64,000 bases of DNA from NCBI RefSeq assembly GCF_001422245.1, contig NZ_LMMM01000020.1, forward strand, positions 172,259 through 236,258, in the 5' to 3' direction. Every line of letters starts with the position of its first letter. Position 1 is the stretch's first letter. Positions 54,458 through 64,000 of the stretch are shown piece after piece. The translations under genes and the position numbers were made by a program. This DNA is from Rhizobium sp. Leaf262 (GTDB lineage: Bacteria; Pseudomonadota; Alphaproteobacteria; Rhizobiales; Rhizobiaceae). The notes under the pieces were generated by a model. That model searched no databases. It worked only from the letters and a program-made list of their open reading frames with translations, and was not told the origin of the DNA.

Positions 54458-55267
54458 CTATGTTTTCCGTCGTTGACTGAAGACGGTGAGGATCACGAAC
54501 AGGCTGATCGAGCAGATGGTCAGAAGGCTCGCTGCCGCCATGATCGTGGGATTGATCTGGTCGCGTATGCCGGAGAACATCTGAACGGGCAGCGTCCTCT
54601 GTTCGGCGCCTGTCATGAACAGGGCGACGATGACCTCATCGAAAGATACAGCAAAGGCCAGCAGCGCGCCGGAAACCACGCCGGGAAAGATGAGCGGAAG
54701 GGTGACAGACCGGAAAACCGAGAAAGGCCCTGCACCAAGGCTTGCCCCCGCACGAGACAAGTTGCTGTCATAGGTCGATAGAGACGACATGACGGTTACA
54801 ACAACGAATGGCATGGATAGAGCAACATGGGCCAGAATGAGCCCTGTGCGGGTATTGGTAAGCCCGAGAAAGCCGAAAAACAGATAGGCTCCGACAGCAA
54901 CAATCACAACCGGCATGATCATCGGGGACAGGATGAGTGCCATGACCAGCTTGCGAAGTGGAAAGCTCGGTCGTGACAAGCCAAGCGCCGCCATCGTGCC
55001 CAGTATGGTGGATATGACCGTGCTTGCCGCCGCGGTAACAACACTATTCCACAGACTTTGCGTCCATCTGCTGTTCTGGAAAAAGTCGCTATACCAACGA
55101 AGCGAGAATTCCCTGATCGGAAAGGTGAAGAAGGGATCTTTGGAAATGGAAAGGGGAAAGATCACCAGAAGAGGCCCGATCAGGAAAAGAAGCACAGTGC
55201 ATGCAAACGCAATGACACAACATCTCACCACTTTTTCGGTACGGGTTGCATAGACAGGAAGCCACAT
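54458..55267 (-). CDS. Spermidine/putrescine-type ABC permease (PotC-like)
   Basis: A 269-residue inner-membrane permease with six predicted helices, beginning with CCVIAFACTVLLFLIGPLLVIF, and the coupling loop around RAGASLGAGPFSVFRSVTLPL. FAVSFDEVIVALFM and the final helix SLLTICSISLFVILTVFS match PotC. Last gene of the five-gene minus-strand operon. It starts four bases after the PotB-like stop. Confidence 0.92.
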   Translation of the reverse strand: MWLPVYATRTEKVVRCCVIAFACTVLLFLIGPLLVIFPLSISKDPFFTFPIREFSLRWYSDFFQNSRWTQSLWNSVVTAAASTVISTILGTMAALGLSRPSFPLRKLVMALILSPMIMPVVIVAVGAYLFFGFLGLTNTRTGLILAHVALSMPFVVVTVMSSLSTYDSNLSRAGASLGAGPFSVFRSVTLPLIFPGVVSGALLAFAVSFDEVIVALFMTGAEQRTLPVQMFSGIRDQINPTIMAAASLLTICSISLFVILTVFSQRRKT

Positions 55268-55271
55268 GATG

Positions 55272-56513
55272 TCACCCTAACTTTAAGCGTTCGGCACCGA
55301 CCAGACGCAGGAAAATGAAGTAGATGGACAATGTCATCACTAGCAACAAAAGTGCCAGCGCAGCTGCCATGCCCCAGTTGAGATCGCGGTTTATATAAGT
55401 TGCTATGAAGTTGGAGAGCATCTGGTCGCGGGGGCCGCCAACGAGAGCAGGCGTAATATAATAGCCCAGCGAAAGAATGAAGGTCATCAGGCATCCAGCC
55501 ATCACACCCGGTAGTGTCTGAGGAACGTAAATCCGCCAGAACGCAGACAATGCAGGAGCGCCAAGAGACCGCGCGGCACGCATCAGCGCGGGAGGGATCG
55601 TCTTCATCACAGCCAGTATCGGCAAAATTGTAAATGGCAGCTGGATATGCGTCATGGCAGTTACGGTGCCGAAACGGGTCAGCATCAGCTGCAGCTTTTC
55701 GGTCGTCAGGTGAAACGCCATCAGCGCCTGGTTGATGACGCCGTCCGTCTGCAAAAGCACGACCCACGCGGTGGTGCGCACGAGAAGGGATGTCCACAGG
55801 GGCAGCAGCACCAGAAGCGTCATGATGGCAGCCATGCGAGCCGGCGCAATGGAAATCATGTAGGCCGTTGGAAACCCCAGACACAGCGTGGCGAAGGTTA
55901 CCAGAGCCGAAATCCACATGGTTCGACCAAGAATATCGATGAATACAGCCTGGTCGTCGGGGACCTTGGCGATCCCGTTGTTATCATCGATGCGAAGATC
56001 GAGCGCGGTCATAAGATAATAGGGCGTGAACTTCGAGCCGTTGCGTTGAATGATCCGCCAGATGCCCGGCTCTCCCCAGGCTGGATCAGCCGCGGTCAAT
56101 TGCGGAGCGACTGGTCCCGGTTGGAGTTGGTCGATCTTGCGCGTGATGGACATGATACGACTGCGCATGCCAGCGCTTTCATAATTGAGCCGTTTTCCCA
56201 GCGACGCAGCCGTGTTCTGTTTTTTGGCGACAGCAAGATCGGCGGCTAATGCTGCGAATGCGCTTTCCGGCGGGACAGATTTACCATCCCAGTCGGCTAG
56301 CGCAGCAACGGTTTGAGGCAATGTCTCTCTTACCTCCGGGTTTCCCACGGAGGTCAGCAAAAAGAGACCGATTGGGACACCAAATGTGATGAAAAGAAAC
56401 GCGATCGCAGGCAGTGCGAGCGCGAATGCGCGAAGCCTGTGCGGCCGGTCGGCGCGTCTCAGCGCAGTTCGCAGGGATTGTGGGGTCAGAAATTCGGATG
56501 CCGCTCTAGTCAT
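55272..56513 (-). CDS. Spermidine/putrescine-type ABC permease (PotB-like, long form)
   Basis: A 413-residue permease, more than 100 residues longer than enteric PotB. The extra length is a periplasmic loop of about 130 residues between helix 1 (ALPAIAFLFITFGVPIGLFLL) and helix 2 (ISALVTFATLCLGFPTAYMI), a feature also found in rhizobial opine/polyamine-type importers. The coupling loop RAARSLGAPALSAFWRIYVPQ is intact. The ATG at 56513 overlaps the ATPase stop (ATGA), so the frame above it is not used. Confidence 0.9.
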   Translation of the reverse strand: MTRAASEFLTPQSLRTALRRADRPHRLRAFALALPAIAFLFITFGVPIGLFLLTSVGNPEVRETLPQTVAALADWDGKSVPPESAFAALAADLAVAKKQNTAASLGKRLNYESAGMRSRIMSITRKIDQLQPGPVAPQLTAADPAWGEPGIWRIIQRNGSKFTPYYLMTALDLRIDDNNGIAKVPDDQAVFIDILGRTMWISALVTFATLCLGFPTAYMISIAPARMAAIMTLLVLLPLWTSLLVRTTAWVVLLQTDGVINQALMAFHLTTEKLQLMLTRFGTVTAMTHIQLPFTILPILAVMKTIPPALMRAARSLGAPALSAFWRIYVPQTLPGVMAGCLMTFILSLGYYITPALVGGPRDQMLSNFIATYINRDLNWGMAAALALLLLVMTLSIYFIFLRLVGAERLKLG

Positions 56514-57658
56514 TGGGTCAACACCCGGCAGTCGTCTGGCGCGCAAGTAAGGTTCACATCGTTTCCGGGTTTGAGGCCAAGCGCGTCTTTCGGCGACATG
56601 GAGGCCACGATCTGCTCACAACCGAAAACCTCGACATTGAGCCGCGCTCTGTCCCCGAGGAAGGTCGTGTCGAGGATCTTTCCCTTGATCAGATTCTGTT
56701 GGCTAGCCTGCGCGTCGCCGTAAATATTCAATCGCTCTGGACGCATGGACACCGTGACGGCATCTCCCACGCGGGCATCTTTCCCGCTTGCCCGCAACAA
56801 TGAGCCATCGGCCATCTTCAGTAGGTATCCAGCTGGTTCGACCTCCAGAACGGAACATTGCAAGGTGTTGTTGTCGCCGATGAAGTTGGCGACGAACCGG
56901 TTTTCCGGTGCTTCGTAAAGCGACACAGGGTCGGAGAGCTGCTGGATGCGGCCCTCGTGAAATATGGCGATACGGTCGGACATCGTCAGCGCCTCGGACT
57001 GATCGTGCGTGACGTAGACCATCGTGATGCCGAGACGTTTCTGAATCTGCTTGATCTCAACCTGCATGTGCTCGCGCAACTGCTTGTCCAGGGCGCCAAG
57101 CGGTTCATCCATGAGAATGAGCTTGGGATCGAAAACCATGGCGCGGGCAAGGGCGACGCGTTGTTGCTGTCCGCCCGATAATTGCTGCGGCTTGCGGTCT
57201 GAAAGGCCATCGAGCCTGACCATATCGACCGCAGCCTTTATGCGCCGCGCGGCTTCGGCTCCTTTTATCTCTCTGTAACGCAAGGGAAAGCCGATATTGT
57301 CGTGAACGGTCATATGTGGAAACAACGCATAGTTCTGAAAGACAAAACCGATGTCGCGCTTTTCCGGCGGGAGACGCTCCACGGCCTGTCCGCCAAGCCT
57401 GATGTGACCACTGGTCGGCTGCTCAAAACCACCGAGCATCATGAGCGTCGTGGTCTTTCCCGACCCGGAGGGGCCAAGCATCGTCAGAAACTCGCCTTGC
57501 TGGACGGCAAGATTAAGGTCGCGGACAACCAGCGTCTTTCCATCATAGGTCTTCTGCACATTCTCAAACGAGACCATTGCAGTGCGGCTACTGGTGTCGA
57601 GTGGCTCGCTCCCAAGCCACTCGTTGCCTTTCTCTATCATATCCATCAATGCGGCCAC
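56510..57658 (-). CDS. Spermidine/putrescine-type ABC ATPase (PotA-like)
   Basis: A 382-residue ATPase. Walker A is GPSGSGKTTT, the Q-loop is VFQNYALFPHMTV, the signature is LSGGQQQRVALARA and Walker B is LILMDEPLGALD; a C-terminal TOBE domain follows (VSMRPERLNIYG). ATP hydrolysis competent by motif. It starts three bases after the binding-protein stop. An internal start at MVSFENVQKTYDG, 27 codons in, is possible but the first ATG gives tighter coupling. Confidence 0.93.
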   Translation of the reverse strand: MAALMDMIEKGNEWLGSEPLDTSSRTAMVSFENVQKTYDGKTLVVRDLNLAVQQGEFLTMLGPSGSGKTTTLMMLGGFEQPTSGHIRLGGQAVERLPPEKRDIGFVFQNYALFPHMTVHDNIGFPLRYREIKGAEAARRIKAAVDMVRLDGLSDRKPQQLSGGQQQRVALARAMVFDPKLILMDEPLGALDKQLREHMQVEIKQIQKRLGITMVYVTHDQSEALTMSDRIAIFHEGRIQQLSDPVSLYEAPENRFVANFIGDNNTLQCSVLEVEPAGYLLKMADGSLLRASGKDARVGDAVTVSMRPERLNIYGDAQASQQNLIKGKILDTTFLGDRARLNVEVFGCEQIVASMSPKDALGLKPGNDVNLTCAPDDCRVLTQ

Positions 57659-57661
57659 CGC

Positions 57662-58702
57662 TTAGTTCGAGAGCCAGGTTGTAAACCGCTTGCGGATCTC
57701 ATCGCCATGATCAGCCCAAAACGCATTGTCCAGCGTCAAGGACGCATGGAGGTTTTCAGGACTGGTCGGCAAATCCTTGGCATTGGCGGGATCGACATAT
57801 TGGTTGGCGCTTGAGCGAACTGGGCCGTAAGGAATGTACTTCGTCGTTTGCGCGAGAATTTTCGGCTCTACGGCGAAGCGGATGAAATCCACGGAGGCCT
57901 GCATATCTTTTGCGCCTTTGGGGATGGCCCAGAAGTCAGTGTCCAGTATCTGATTATCCCAAACGATACCGAACTTTCGGCCTTCCTTGTTCGCATTGAA
58001 GATGCGTCCGTTCCAGGCCGATGTCATGACGACTTCGCCCGATGCAAGCAGCTGCGGGGCCTGGGCACCTGCCTCCCACCATACGATCTGGCTTTTGATC
58101 GTATCGAGTTTCGCAAAGGCCTTGTCCACGCCCTTCGCAGTGCTGAGCGTCTTGTAGATGTCGGCTGGTGCAACGCCATCTGCCAGCAGCGCGAATTCCA
58201 GATTTGTTGCTGGATTTTTCCAGAGCCCGCGTTTGCCTGGAAATTTCTTCAGGTCAAAAAGGTCGGCAAGCTTGGAAGGCGCATCCTTCAGCTTTTCGGC
58301 ATCGTAGGACAGCACTGTGGCATAGACCACCGTTCCCACGCCGCAATCTGACGATGTGCCGTCGATCCAGTCACTACGGTCGCCAATCTTGTCCCAGGGA
58401 ATTTGCTCGAAAATGCCTTCGTCGCACCCCTGTAGCAGCGTAGGCGCATCGACGTCGATGACATCGAGCGTCGTACTGCCAGAGTCGATCATGGCCTTGA
58501 TCTTGGCAATCTCCCCACCGTACTCCTGCTCAGAAACGGGTCTGCCAGTCTGCGCGGTGTAGCTTTCAAAAACGGCTTTGCGCTGAGCTTCCTGATAGGC
58601 TCCGCCAAAGCTCATGACGGACAGCGGTTCGGCTGCAAAAGCGAGTGTGGTTGATAAAAGTTGGGTGGCAAGCATGGTTGCCGTAAAAAACGTCTTGTTC
58701 AT
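57662..58702 (-). CDS. Spermidine/putrescine-type ABC binding protein (PotD-like)
   Basis: A 346-residue periplasmic binding protein with a signal peptide (MNKTFFTATMLATQLLSTTL, cut after AFA). The mature part follows the PotD/Atu family: VMSFGGAYQEAQRKAVFES, DVIDVDAPTLLQGCDEGIFE, DFWAIPKGAKD. An AGAGAGG ribosome-binding site precedes ATG 58702. In context, the ligand is more likely creatine or another guanidino compound than a polyamine, because the enzymes around it release urea from such compounds. Confidence 0.9.
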   Translation of the reverse strand: MNKTFFTATMLATQLLSTTLAFAAEPLSVMSFGGAYQEAQRKAVFESYTAQTGRPVSEQEYGGEIAKIKAMIDSGSTTLDVIDVDAPTLLQGCDEGIFEQIPWDKIGDRSDWIDGTSSDCGVGTVVYATVLSYDAEKLKDAPSKLADLFDLKKFPGKRGLWKNPATNLEFALLADGVAPADIYKTLSTAKGVDKAFAKLDTIKSQIVWWEAGAQAPQLLASGEVVMTSAWNGRIFNANKEGRKFGIVWDNQILDTDFWAIPKGAKDMQASVDFIRFAVEPKILAQTTKYIPYGPVRSSANQYVDPANAKDLPTSPENLHASLTLDNAFWADHGDEIRKRFTTWLSN

Positions 58703-58818
58703 TTTGACCTCTCTGGAGCGTTTGCTGGATTTCCCGTCTTTGCGCGGGCTGTTTGGAAGCCTAGGGCGTGGTATGTTGCAGTGCAAATAAGTTGCAGTCA
58801 TCGACGCATCAGGGGCAC

Positions 58819-59775
58819 TTATGGCGTGCCGCGTTTGGCGAAGATCCTGCCTATCGTGTTCAACAGAAGCTGTGCCGCCAAAATAGCCGTCGATCCGGTC
58901 TGATCGTAGTCCGGAGCCACTTCGACCAGATCCACACCGACGATCGATCCGCGCTCGGCCAAGCCCGCGATGATTTCCAGCACATCATAATAGTCAAAGC
59001 CGCCATGACTTGGCGTTCCCGTGCCCGGTGCGATGGAGGGGTCAAAACCGTCAATATCTATGGTCAGATAATATCGCTTCTTCGCCGGAATACGTTCAAG
59101 CACACCCTCGACACCAAGACGACGTACCTGTCTGACCGACAGGATGTCGGAACCAACGGAACGGGCGTAGTCATAGCCTTCCTTTGCGGTCGATGAGACG
59201 TTGCGAATGCCTAGCTGCGTCATGCCGGTAACCCACGGCTTTTCCGACGCGCGGCGCATCGGACTACCATGGCCCAGCCTTACGCCGTGTCGCTCATCCA
59301 CAAAATCGAGATGTGCATCGAACTGAATAAGATGGATATCGCCCTGATCGGAAAATGCATCGATACAGGGAATATTGACGGAGTGATCTCCGCCGATAAC
59401 GACAGGAAGAGCGCCAGCCGCCAATATTTTGCGGACACCAAATTCGATATTTGCGTGGCTTCGTATCGTATCGGTATGGACGATATCGGCATCACCCATG
59501 TCGACAATTCTGACACCCTCAAGATAGGGGACATCGTCTTCGTGGTCGTATGCACCTGCGTGACCGAATGCGAACAGGGTCGAGGCTTCACGCACGCCAC
59601 GGGGTCCAAAACGCGCGCCGGAACGCCACTGCGTGCCGAAATCATAGGGCGCGCCCAAGACAGCGACATCGGCATCAATCGCGTCCCAATCGGAAACGTA
59701 AGGGCTTTTGGCAAAGGTGGAGATGCCGACAAAGGGCAAATCCAGTCTTCCGTTTTCGTAGCTATGAGCAGCCAT
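58819..59775 (-). CDS. Arginase/agmatinase-family ureohydrolase
   Basis: A 318-residue binuclear-manganese ureohydrolase. Metal-binding motifs are intact: GGDHSVNIP, FDAHLDFVDE and DIDGFDPSIAPG with further SHGG. RSGARFGPRGVREAS and ASTLF-type N-terminal contacts match agmatinase, guanidinobutyrase and guanidinopropionase rather than arginase. It should hydrolyse a guanidino compound to an amine and urea. ATG 59775 (MAAHSYENG) has GGGA eight bases upstream; ATG 59784 is an alternative. First gene of the operon with the Pot-type importer, 117 bp upstream of the binding protein. Confidence 0.9.
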   Translation of the reverse strand: MAAHSYENGRLDLPFVGISTFAKSPYVSDWDAIDADVAVLGAPYDFGTQWRSGARFGPRGVREASTLFAFGHAGAYDHEDDVPYLEGVRIVDMGDADIVHTDTIRSHANIEFGVRKILAAGALPVVIGGDHSVNIPCIDAFSDQGDIHLIQFDAHLDFVDERHGVRLGHGSPMRRASEKPWVTGMTQLGIRNVSSTAKEGYDYARSVGSDILSVRQVRRLGVEGVLERIPAKKRYYLTIDIDGFDPSIAPGTGTPSHGGFDYYDVLEIIAGLAERGSIVGVDLVEVAPDYDQTGSTAILAAQLLLNTIGRIFAKRGTP

Positions 59776-59883
59776 ATTTGTCATCCCACTATTTTTCTGG
59801 ATGCATAAGAGCATGGACATCGTCGGAGAAAAATCGGAGAGTTGTGGACCTTATATTAAAAAAATTGATGTAAAAGGAGCGCC

Positions 59884-60816
59884 ATGCATCTTGGCCAATC
59901 CGACCTGCGGTCCCTCTCGGTTTTCCGCGCCGTAGTCGAGCATAAGGGCTTCGTCGGCGCCCAGATTTCGCTGGGGCTGAGCCAATCCGCGGTAAGTTTT
60001 CATATCAAGGCGCTGGAGGATCGCTTCGGTTTCAAGCTCTGCCGAAGGGGGCGTGGTGGATTTGACGTCACCGACCGTGGCGCACTTGTCTATGAGCGAT
60101 CCAAACTGCTTTATATTGCGCTCAACTCATTCGAGAGCGATATCGGCAAACTGAAAAACCGGATAACCGGAACGCTCCGGCTTGGGGTCATCGACAACAC
60201 CATTACCGATGGCGATCTTCCACTGCCCAAGGTCATCGCGCGCTTGAACGTGAAGGCGCCCGAGGCTCGCATCGAACTCGTCATCGACGCTCCAGACGCA
60301 CTCCTGACCGAGATATCCAATGGCGGCCTCGACATAGCCATACTTCCGGCAACGCAATCCTTTCGCGGCCTGAAGATAACACCGTTCAAGGAGGAGTATC
60401 ATTCCTTGTACTGCGCAAAAGGCCATCCTTTGTTCAAGACCAAAGAGGATGACATTACAAAAGACCTCGTGGAAATGTGTGATTTCGTTGTTAGGCCCTA
60501 CGCCAACAAACGTGAGCTCGACTTTTTTCCCAACGCGAAAGCCAAAGCTTTTGCCTCGAATATGGAAGCTCAAGCCATGTTCATCATGTCAGGCGGCTTT
60601 GTCGGCTACCTCCCGGAACATTATGCGCGCAACTGGGTCGATCAGGATATTTTCAGGCCGCTTCTTGTTCCCGCGACGAGGATCAAATCGTCCTTCGTCA
60701 TTGCAACTCGCCCTGAGGAAAAGCCTTCGAACATCCTCGATCTGTTCATGCAGGAGCTCGCAGGTCTTGCGTCTGAGGCCCTTCACAGAAAAGTGGCCGC
60801 CCGGAAATCTAATTGA
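59884..60816 (+). CDS. LysR-family transcriptional regulator
   Basis: A 310-residue LysR protein: HTH LRSLSVFRAVVEHKGFVGAQ with LSQSAVSFHIKALEDRFGFKL, then an effector domain. It is divergent from the ureohydrolase, 109 bp apart, and most probably controls the ureohydrolase-importer operon. The shared gap is AT-rich (CCTTATATTAAAAAAATTGATG). The effector is likely a guanidino compound or its product; this is inference. Confidence 0.9.
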   Translation: MHLGQSDLRSLSVFRAVVEHKGFVGAQISLGLSQSAVSFHIKALEDRFGFKLCRRGRGGFDVTDRGALVYERSKLLYIALNSFESDIGKLKNRITGTLRLGVIDNTITDGDLPLPKVIARLNVKAPEARIELVIDAPDALLTEISNGGLDIAILPATQSFRGLKITPFKEEYHSLYCAKGHPLFKTKEDDITKDLVEMCDFVVRPYANKRELDFFPNAKAKAFASNMEAQAMFIMSGGFVGYLPEHYARNWVDQDIFRPLLVPATRIKSSFVIATRPEEKPSNILDLFMQELAGLASEALHRKVAARKSN

Positions 60817-60913
60817 ACGATTGTCATTCGTAATCCCGTCATAAGGATAAGAAACTTGCAGATGATCCGATTATTCGCAAATTGAATGAGCCAGCCAACG
60901 GATCAGGACAAAC

Positions 60914-61984
60914 ATGCAATCGAAACACAAAAATTCGGCCTCGAAATCGTCGGCCCGCCTCAAAGTTGGATTTGTTCTGGGGCGAGTCTTCACGCTTTCT
61001 CCCTTCGCTCTTTTTGTCGATACGTTGCGGCTGGCTGGTGACGCGCTGGATCACTCGGGTCGGGTCCTGACGGATTGGGAGGTTCTTGGCGACACGCGAC
61101 ATCTGATCAAGTCCAGTTGCGGTATCAGCGTCGCACCAACAAGCGATCTCGTCTCGCCCGAACGTTTCGACGCGATCGTCGTCGTCGGAGGACTGCTGTC
61201 GGATGACGTCGCCTGCAGCCGCGAAACGCTTGAATATCTCAAACATGCCGCGTCACTGGATATTCCCCTCATCGGTGTTTGCACCGGATCGTTCATTCTG
61301 GCCGAAGCAGGCCTTATGGCAGGGCATGAAACCTGTGTCAGCTGGCTTCATTTTGAATCATTCAGAGAGCGTTTTCCTGAATTGGCTGTGCGCCCGGACC
61401 GACTTTTCAACTTCGATGGCAAACGTGGTTCTTGTGCGGGCGGTGCCAGCGCCGCAGATCTCGCTGCATTCATGGTCCGCACCTGGGTCGGTCGCGACGC
61501 CGAGCGCAACGCTCTCGATATCCTCCAGATCGCCTCGCCGCGCAAAGCGAATGACAGTCAGTCACGCGCGCCCATAAAGCCTGTCGATGACACGACCGAG
61601 GTGGATCAACGCGTTAATTCTGTTCTGCTGTTGATGGAGCAACATGTTGCAAAACCGATGGACGTCGAACGCCTAGCCAAAGCCGTCCAACTTTCCCGCC
61701 GCCAACTCGAGCGCCTGTTTCATCGCACAATGGGCTGTTCGCCGGCTGAAGCGTACAAGACACTTCGGCTGCGCCGCGCCAATCATCTCATCCTCAGTAC
61801 GAACCGCCCGTTGATCGACATCGCGATCGATGTCGGTTTTGGCAGTGCTTCCAACTTGGGACGATCGTTCCGCGGAGTTTACGGAAAGTCTCCTGGAGCG
61901 GTGAGGCGAGATGTTGCGCCGGAAGCAGAGTGGAGCGCAGATCTTAAAATAGGACCAATCCGCACAGCTACGTCTGTGTTTTGA
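60914..61984 (+). CDS. GlxA-type AraC regulator (DJ-1/PfpI-like domain plus AraC HTH)
   Basis: A 356-residue protein. Residues ~15-205 are a glutamine-amidotransferase-like (DJ-1/PfpI) domain with the nucleophile-elbow region LIGVCTGSFILAEAGLMAG, and residues ~235-335 are an AraC double HTH (VERLAKAVQLSRRQLERLFH, LIDIAIDVGFGSASNLGRSF). This is the architecture of GbdR, ArgR and CdhR, which respond to glycine betaine/dimethylglycine, arginine and carnitine. Its position after a creatinase/ureohydrolase locus suggests control of sarcosine or guanidino use. Basis for that role is family and context only. Confidence 0.9.
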   Translation: MQSKHKNSASKSSARLKVGFVLGRVFTLSPFALFVDTLRLAGDALDHSGRVLTDWEVLGDTRHLIKSSCGISVAPTSDLVSPERFDAIVVVGGLLSDDVACSRETLEYLKHAASLDIPLIGVCTGSFILAEAGLMAGHETCVSWLHFESFRERFPELAVRPDRLFNFDGKRGSCAGGASAADLAAFMVRTWVGRDAERNALDILQIASPRKANDSQSRAPIKPVDDTTEVDQRVNSVLLLMEQHVAKPMDVERLAKAVQLSRRQLERLFHRTMGCSPAEAYKTLRLRRANHLILSTNRPLIDIAIDVGFGSASNLGRSFRGVYGKSPGAVRRDVAPEAEWSADLKIGPIRTATSVF

Positions 61985-62220
61985 CGACTTCGATCCTAAC
62001 TGGTCAGATCGTCCGGCCGTCGCCGCCCGCCAGGGCTTCAGCGAATATCAGGCTGAAGTCCCCCTGCATCAGCAGAAGGAAGGGCAGCTCATTTTGGCTC
62101 TGCATGGGGCCGTCACATCCAAGACGGAGAATGGTGTTTGGATCGTCCTGCCAGACTGCGAATTCTGGATACCCGGTTCCTACAATTAACCAAGCATATA
62201 GAAAGGCTCGTTTGTTCTTA

Positions 62221-63345
62221 TCAGAGAGGGACCTCGAGTACGGCCGTGCGCACGAGGTTATATGTCGTCACACCAGGCAGACGCGAGAAAAATTCGTTAC
62301 GACGAGAAGCCTCTGCCCAGATCGACCAATGGCTGATCACAGTCAAGCGACCGTCAGTCCATACTGCAGTCGCGTCAATGACGCCGACATCCTCATTCTT
62401 TCGGTTCTTGACGGAAAAACGAAACTCTCGATTGGCGACTCCATTTTCTGAGAGGGCGGAATTTTCGTTTCCACCGAGAAGAATCGGTGAGTCTGCGTCG
62501 GGCGTCTGCTTGACGAAGTAGTCTCGGATAATTGCAGCTCCCGTCGTTTCGAGATCCGGTTTTTCCTTCATCTCCTGCACGCTCAGCCAAACCAGGCCCA
62601 CATCCTTGCCGCCGCTCCGACGAACCATATGTAACTCAGCTGGCAAGCGTCCCGGAAAATCGTTGATCGGAACCTCCCAATCCCTCGGGATTTGCAGATC
62701 GATTTTGCGCTCACCAATTCGAAGGGAAACCGGCTGCATATCATCACCAAAATTCGCCTGTTTACCATCGGAAAACCGAAGGTTTTTGAGAAAAGTGCTT
62801 GAATACGCGTCGAGTTCCACCAGCGCGTTCTTGGCTGTTTCTTTCGTTGGTTCTCCGACGATATTGACGATGAAGTGAATCGCCAGAGCATTTTTTCCTT
62901 TTGAAAAACATTGGCTGAGGATTGCACTCTTCGGCTTGCCGTTTTCGCTTTGCGTAGCGAAGACCTCCGCTTCAGTAATATCCGGTGATGTGGCTATGGA
63001 ACGAGGCGTGTAGCCTGCTATTTCGGCCTCGTACTTACAGATTGGCAATGCCGCAGGCGGGCTAAGGAGTTCATAAGCCATGATTGTCGTTTCAATCTGC
63101 GGGCCATCAACCGTTGGCGCCACCTTTCCGACAATCTTCATACTTCCGATTGTACCGGGCTCCATGGCGCCCATTGGAACCGTTTGGACGTTCGATTCCA
63201 CTGGCACGTCTGTTTCAAAGTTGAGACTGGAAACGTTGAAATCGAATAGGTGCTTTCTCCAATTATGGTCAGATGCGTTAACTTGATTGGCGATTGCAAC
63301 AAACGTAAAAAGCACAACAAAGCGCATTGCCTTGGGATACAACAT
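62221..63345 (-). CDS. Exported protein of unknown function
   Basis: A 374-residue frame with a signal peptide (MRFVVLFTFVAIANQVNAS) and a beta-rich mature region. ATG 63345 has AAGGA six bases upstream and is preferred to 63420. Two parts of similar length can be made out (residues ~30-200 with two Cys, and ~210-374 with LQIPRDWEVPINDFP and VSVQEMKEK-like blocks), so it may be a two-domain lipoprotein-like periplasmic protein. I do not recognise the family. It is on the minus strand next to the recombinase remnant and may be cargo of the integrated element. Confidence 0.75.
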   Translation of the reverse strand: MLYPKAMRFVVLFTFVAIANQVNASDHNWRKHLFDFNVSSLNFETDVPVESNVQTVPMGAMEPGTIGSMKIVGKVAPTVDGPQIETTIMAYELLSPPAALPICKYEAEIAGYTPRSIATSPDITEAEVFATQSENGKPKSAILSQCFSKGKNALAIHFIVNIVGEPTKETAKNALVELDAYSSTFLKNLRFSDGKQANFGDDMQPVSLRIGERKIDLQIPRDWEVPINDFPGRLPAELHMVRRSGGKDVGLVWLSVQEMKEKPDLETTGAAIIRDYFVKQTPDADSPILLGGNENSALSENGVANREFRFSVKNRKNEDVGVIDATAVWTDGRLTVISHWSIWAEASRRNEFFSRLPGVTTYNLVRTAVLEVPL

Positions 63346-63539
63346 CAGAATTCCTTCTGATCTAGAGAGTTCAGAAATCATAGACACGAGGGATCGACTT
63401 GCGATTGCCACGCCCCCCACAACTAATAATAAGTACGGCGGATTACCGGTTCCACCTCATTGTAGTTTTTTGATTGCGTCGGCCATCATCCGCATCCGCT
63501 CGCGAGCTCCATTACGATATATCTCGATCTTCACGCCCA

Positions 63540-63975
<436 letters not shown>

Positions 63976-64000
63976 TTACCAGCGCAAGTTCTTGGAACTT

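Overview
The window reads as a chromosomal or chromid segment of an alphaproteobacterium, most likely order Hyphomicrobiales (an Agrobacterium/Rhizobium- or Brucella/Ochrobactrum-like soil bacterium). The evidence is the abundance of peptide-type and Pot-type ABC importers, GntR/FCD, LysR and GlxA-type regulators, moderately high GC coding sequence, TTG starts and an initiator tRNA with the C1-A72 mismatch. Species cannot be fixed from sequence reading alone.

Layout. 1-6.4 kb: start of a cysteine-synthase-like gene, two AraC regulators, an SDR, a minus-strand hydrolase/thioesterase/aldo-keto reductase operon and a decayed FAD oxidoreductase. 6.4-22.6 kb: a large catabolic locus. A minus-strand operon encodes a peptide-type importer, a second solute-binding protein without signal peptide, a VOC protein and a P-loop NTPase fused to a formylglycine-generating-enzyme-like domain. 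A rhodanese, a divergent fused double ATPase, a GntR repressor, and a racemase/hydantoinase-like/DapA-like/SDR/C-S lyase operon complete it. Four copies of a 17-bp motif (RATATNYYACGWRATAT) sit at the promoter regions and overlap predicted -10 boxes at two of them, so the locus looks like one GntR regulon.

23.1-33.9 kb: an orphan type VI secretion effector module: VgrG, DUF2169 adaptor, DUF4150 PAAR-like protein, an unknown protein, a 1457-residue Rhs protein whose C-terminus looks like a GIY-YIG nuclease, and a leucine-rich-repeat-like putative immunity protein. 33.9-34.5 kb: a decayed IS5-family element. 34.7-37.9 kb: three minus-strand genes resembling a tripartite alpha-helical pore-forming toxin (AhlABC/SmhABC/Hbl type). 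38.5-45.2 kb: a second complete peptide-type importer with an isochorismatase-like hydrolase and a GntR gene; TTGATCAA-centred palindromes lie upstream of both the operon and the regulator. 45.7-49.1 kb: a single large SF1 helicase-PLD nuclease fusion with the architecture of Mokosh type II anti-phage defence.

49.5-62 kb: LysR/VOC/SDR genes, then a guanidino-compound locus: creatinase, an arginase/agmatinase-family ureohydrolase, a Pot-type ABC importer, two LysR genes and a GlxA-type AraC regulator. Creatinase makes sarcosine and urea, the ureohydrolase should also release urea, and the importer probably brings in the substrate. 62.2-64 kb: an exported protein of unknown function and a frameshifted tail of a serine recombinase that runs into a tRNA-fMet gene, which marks the scar of an integrated element.
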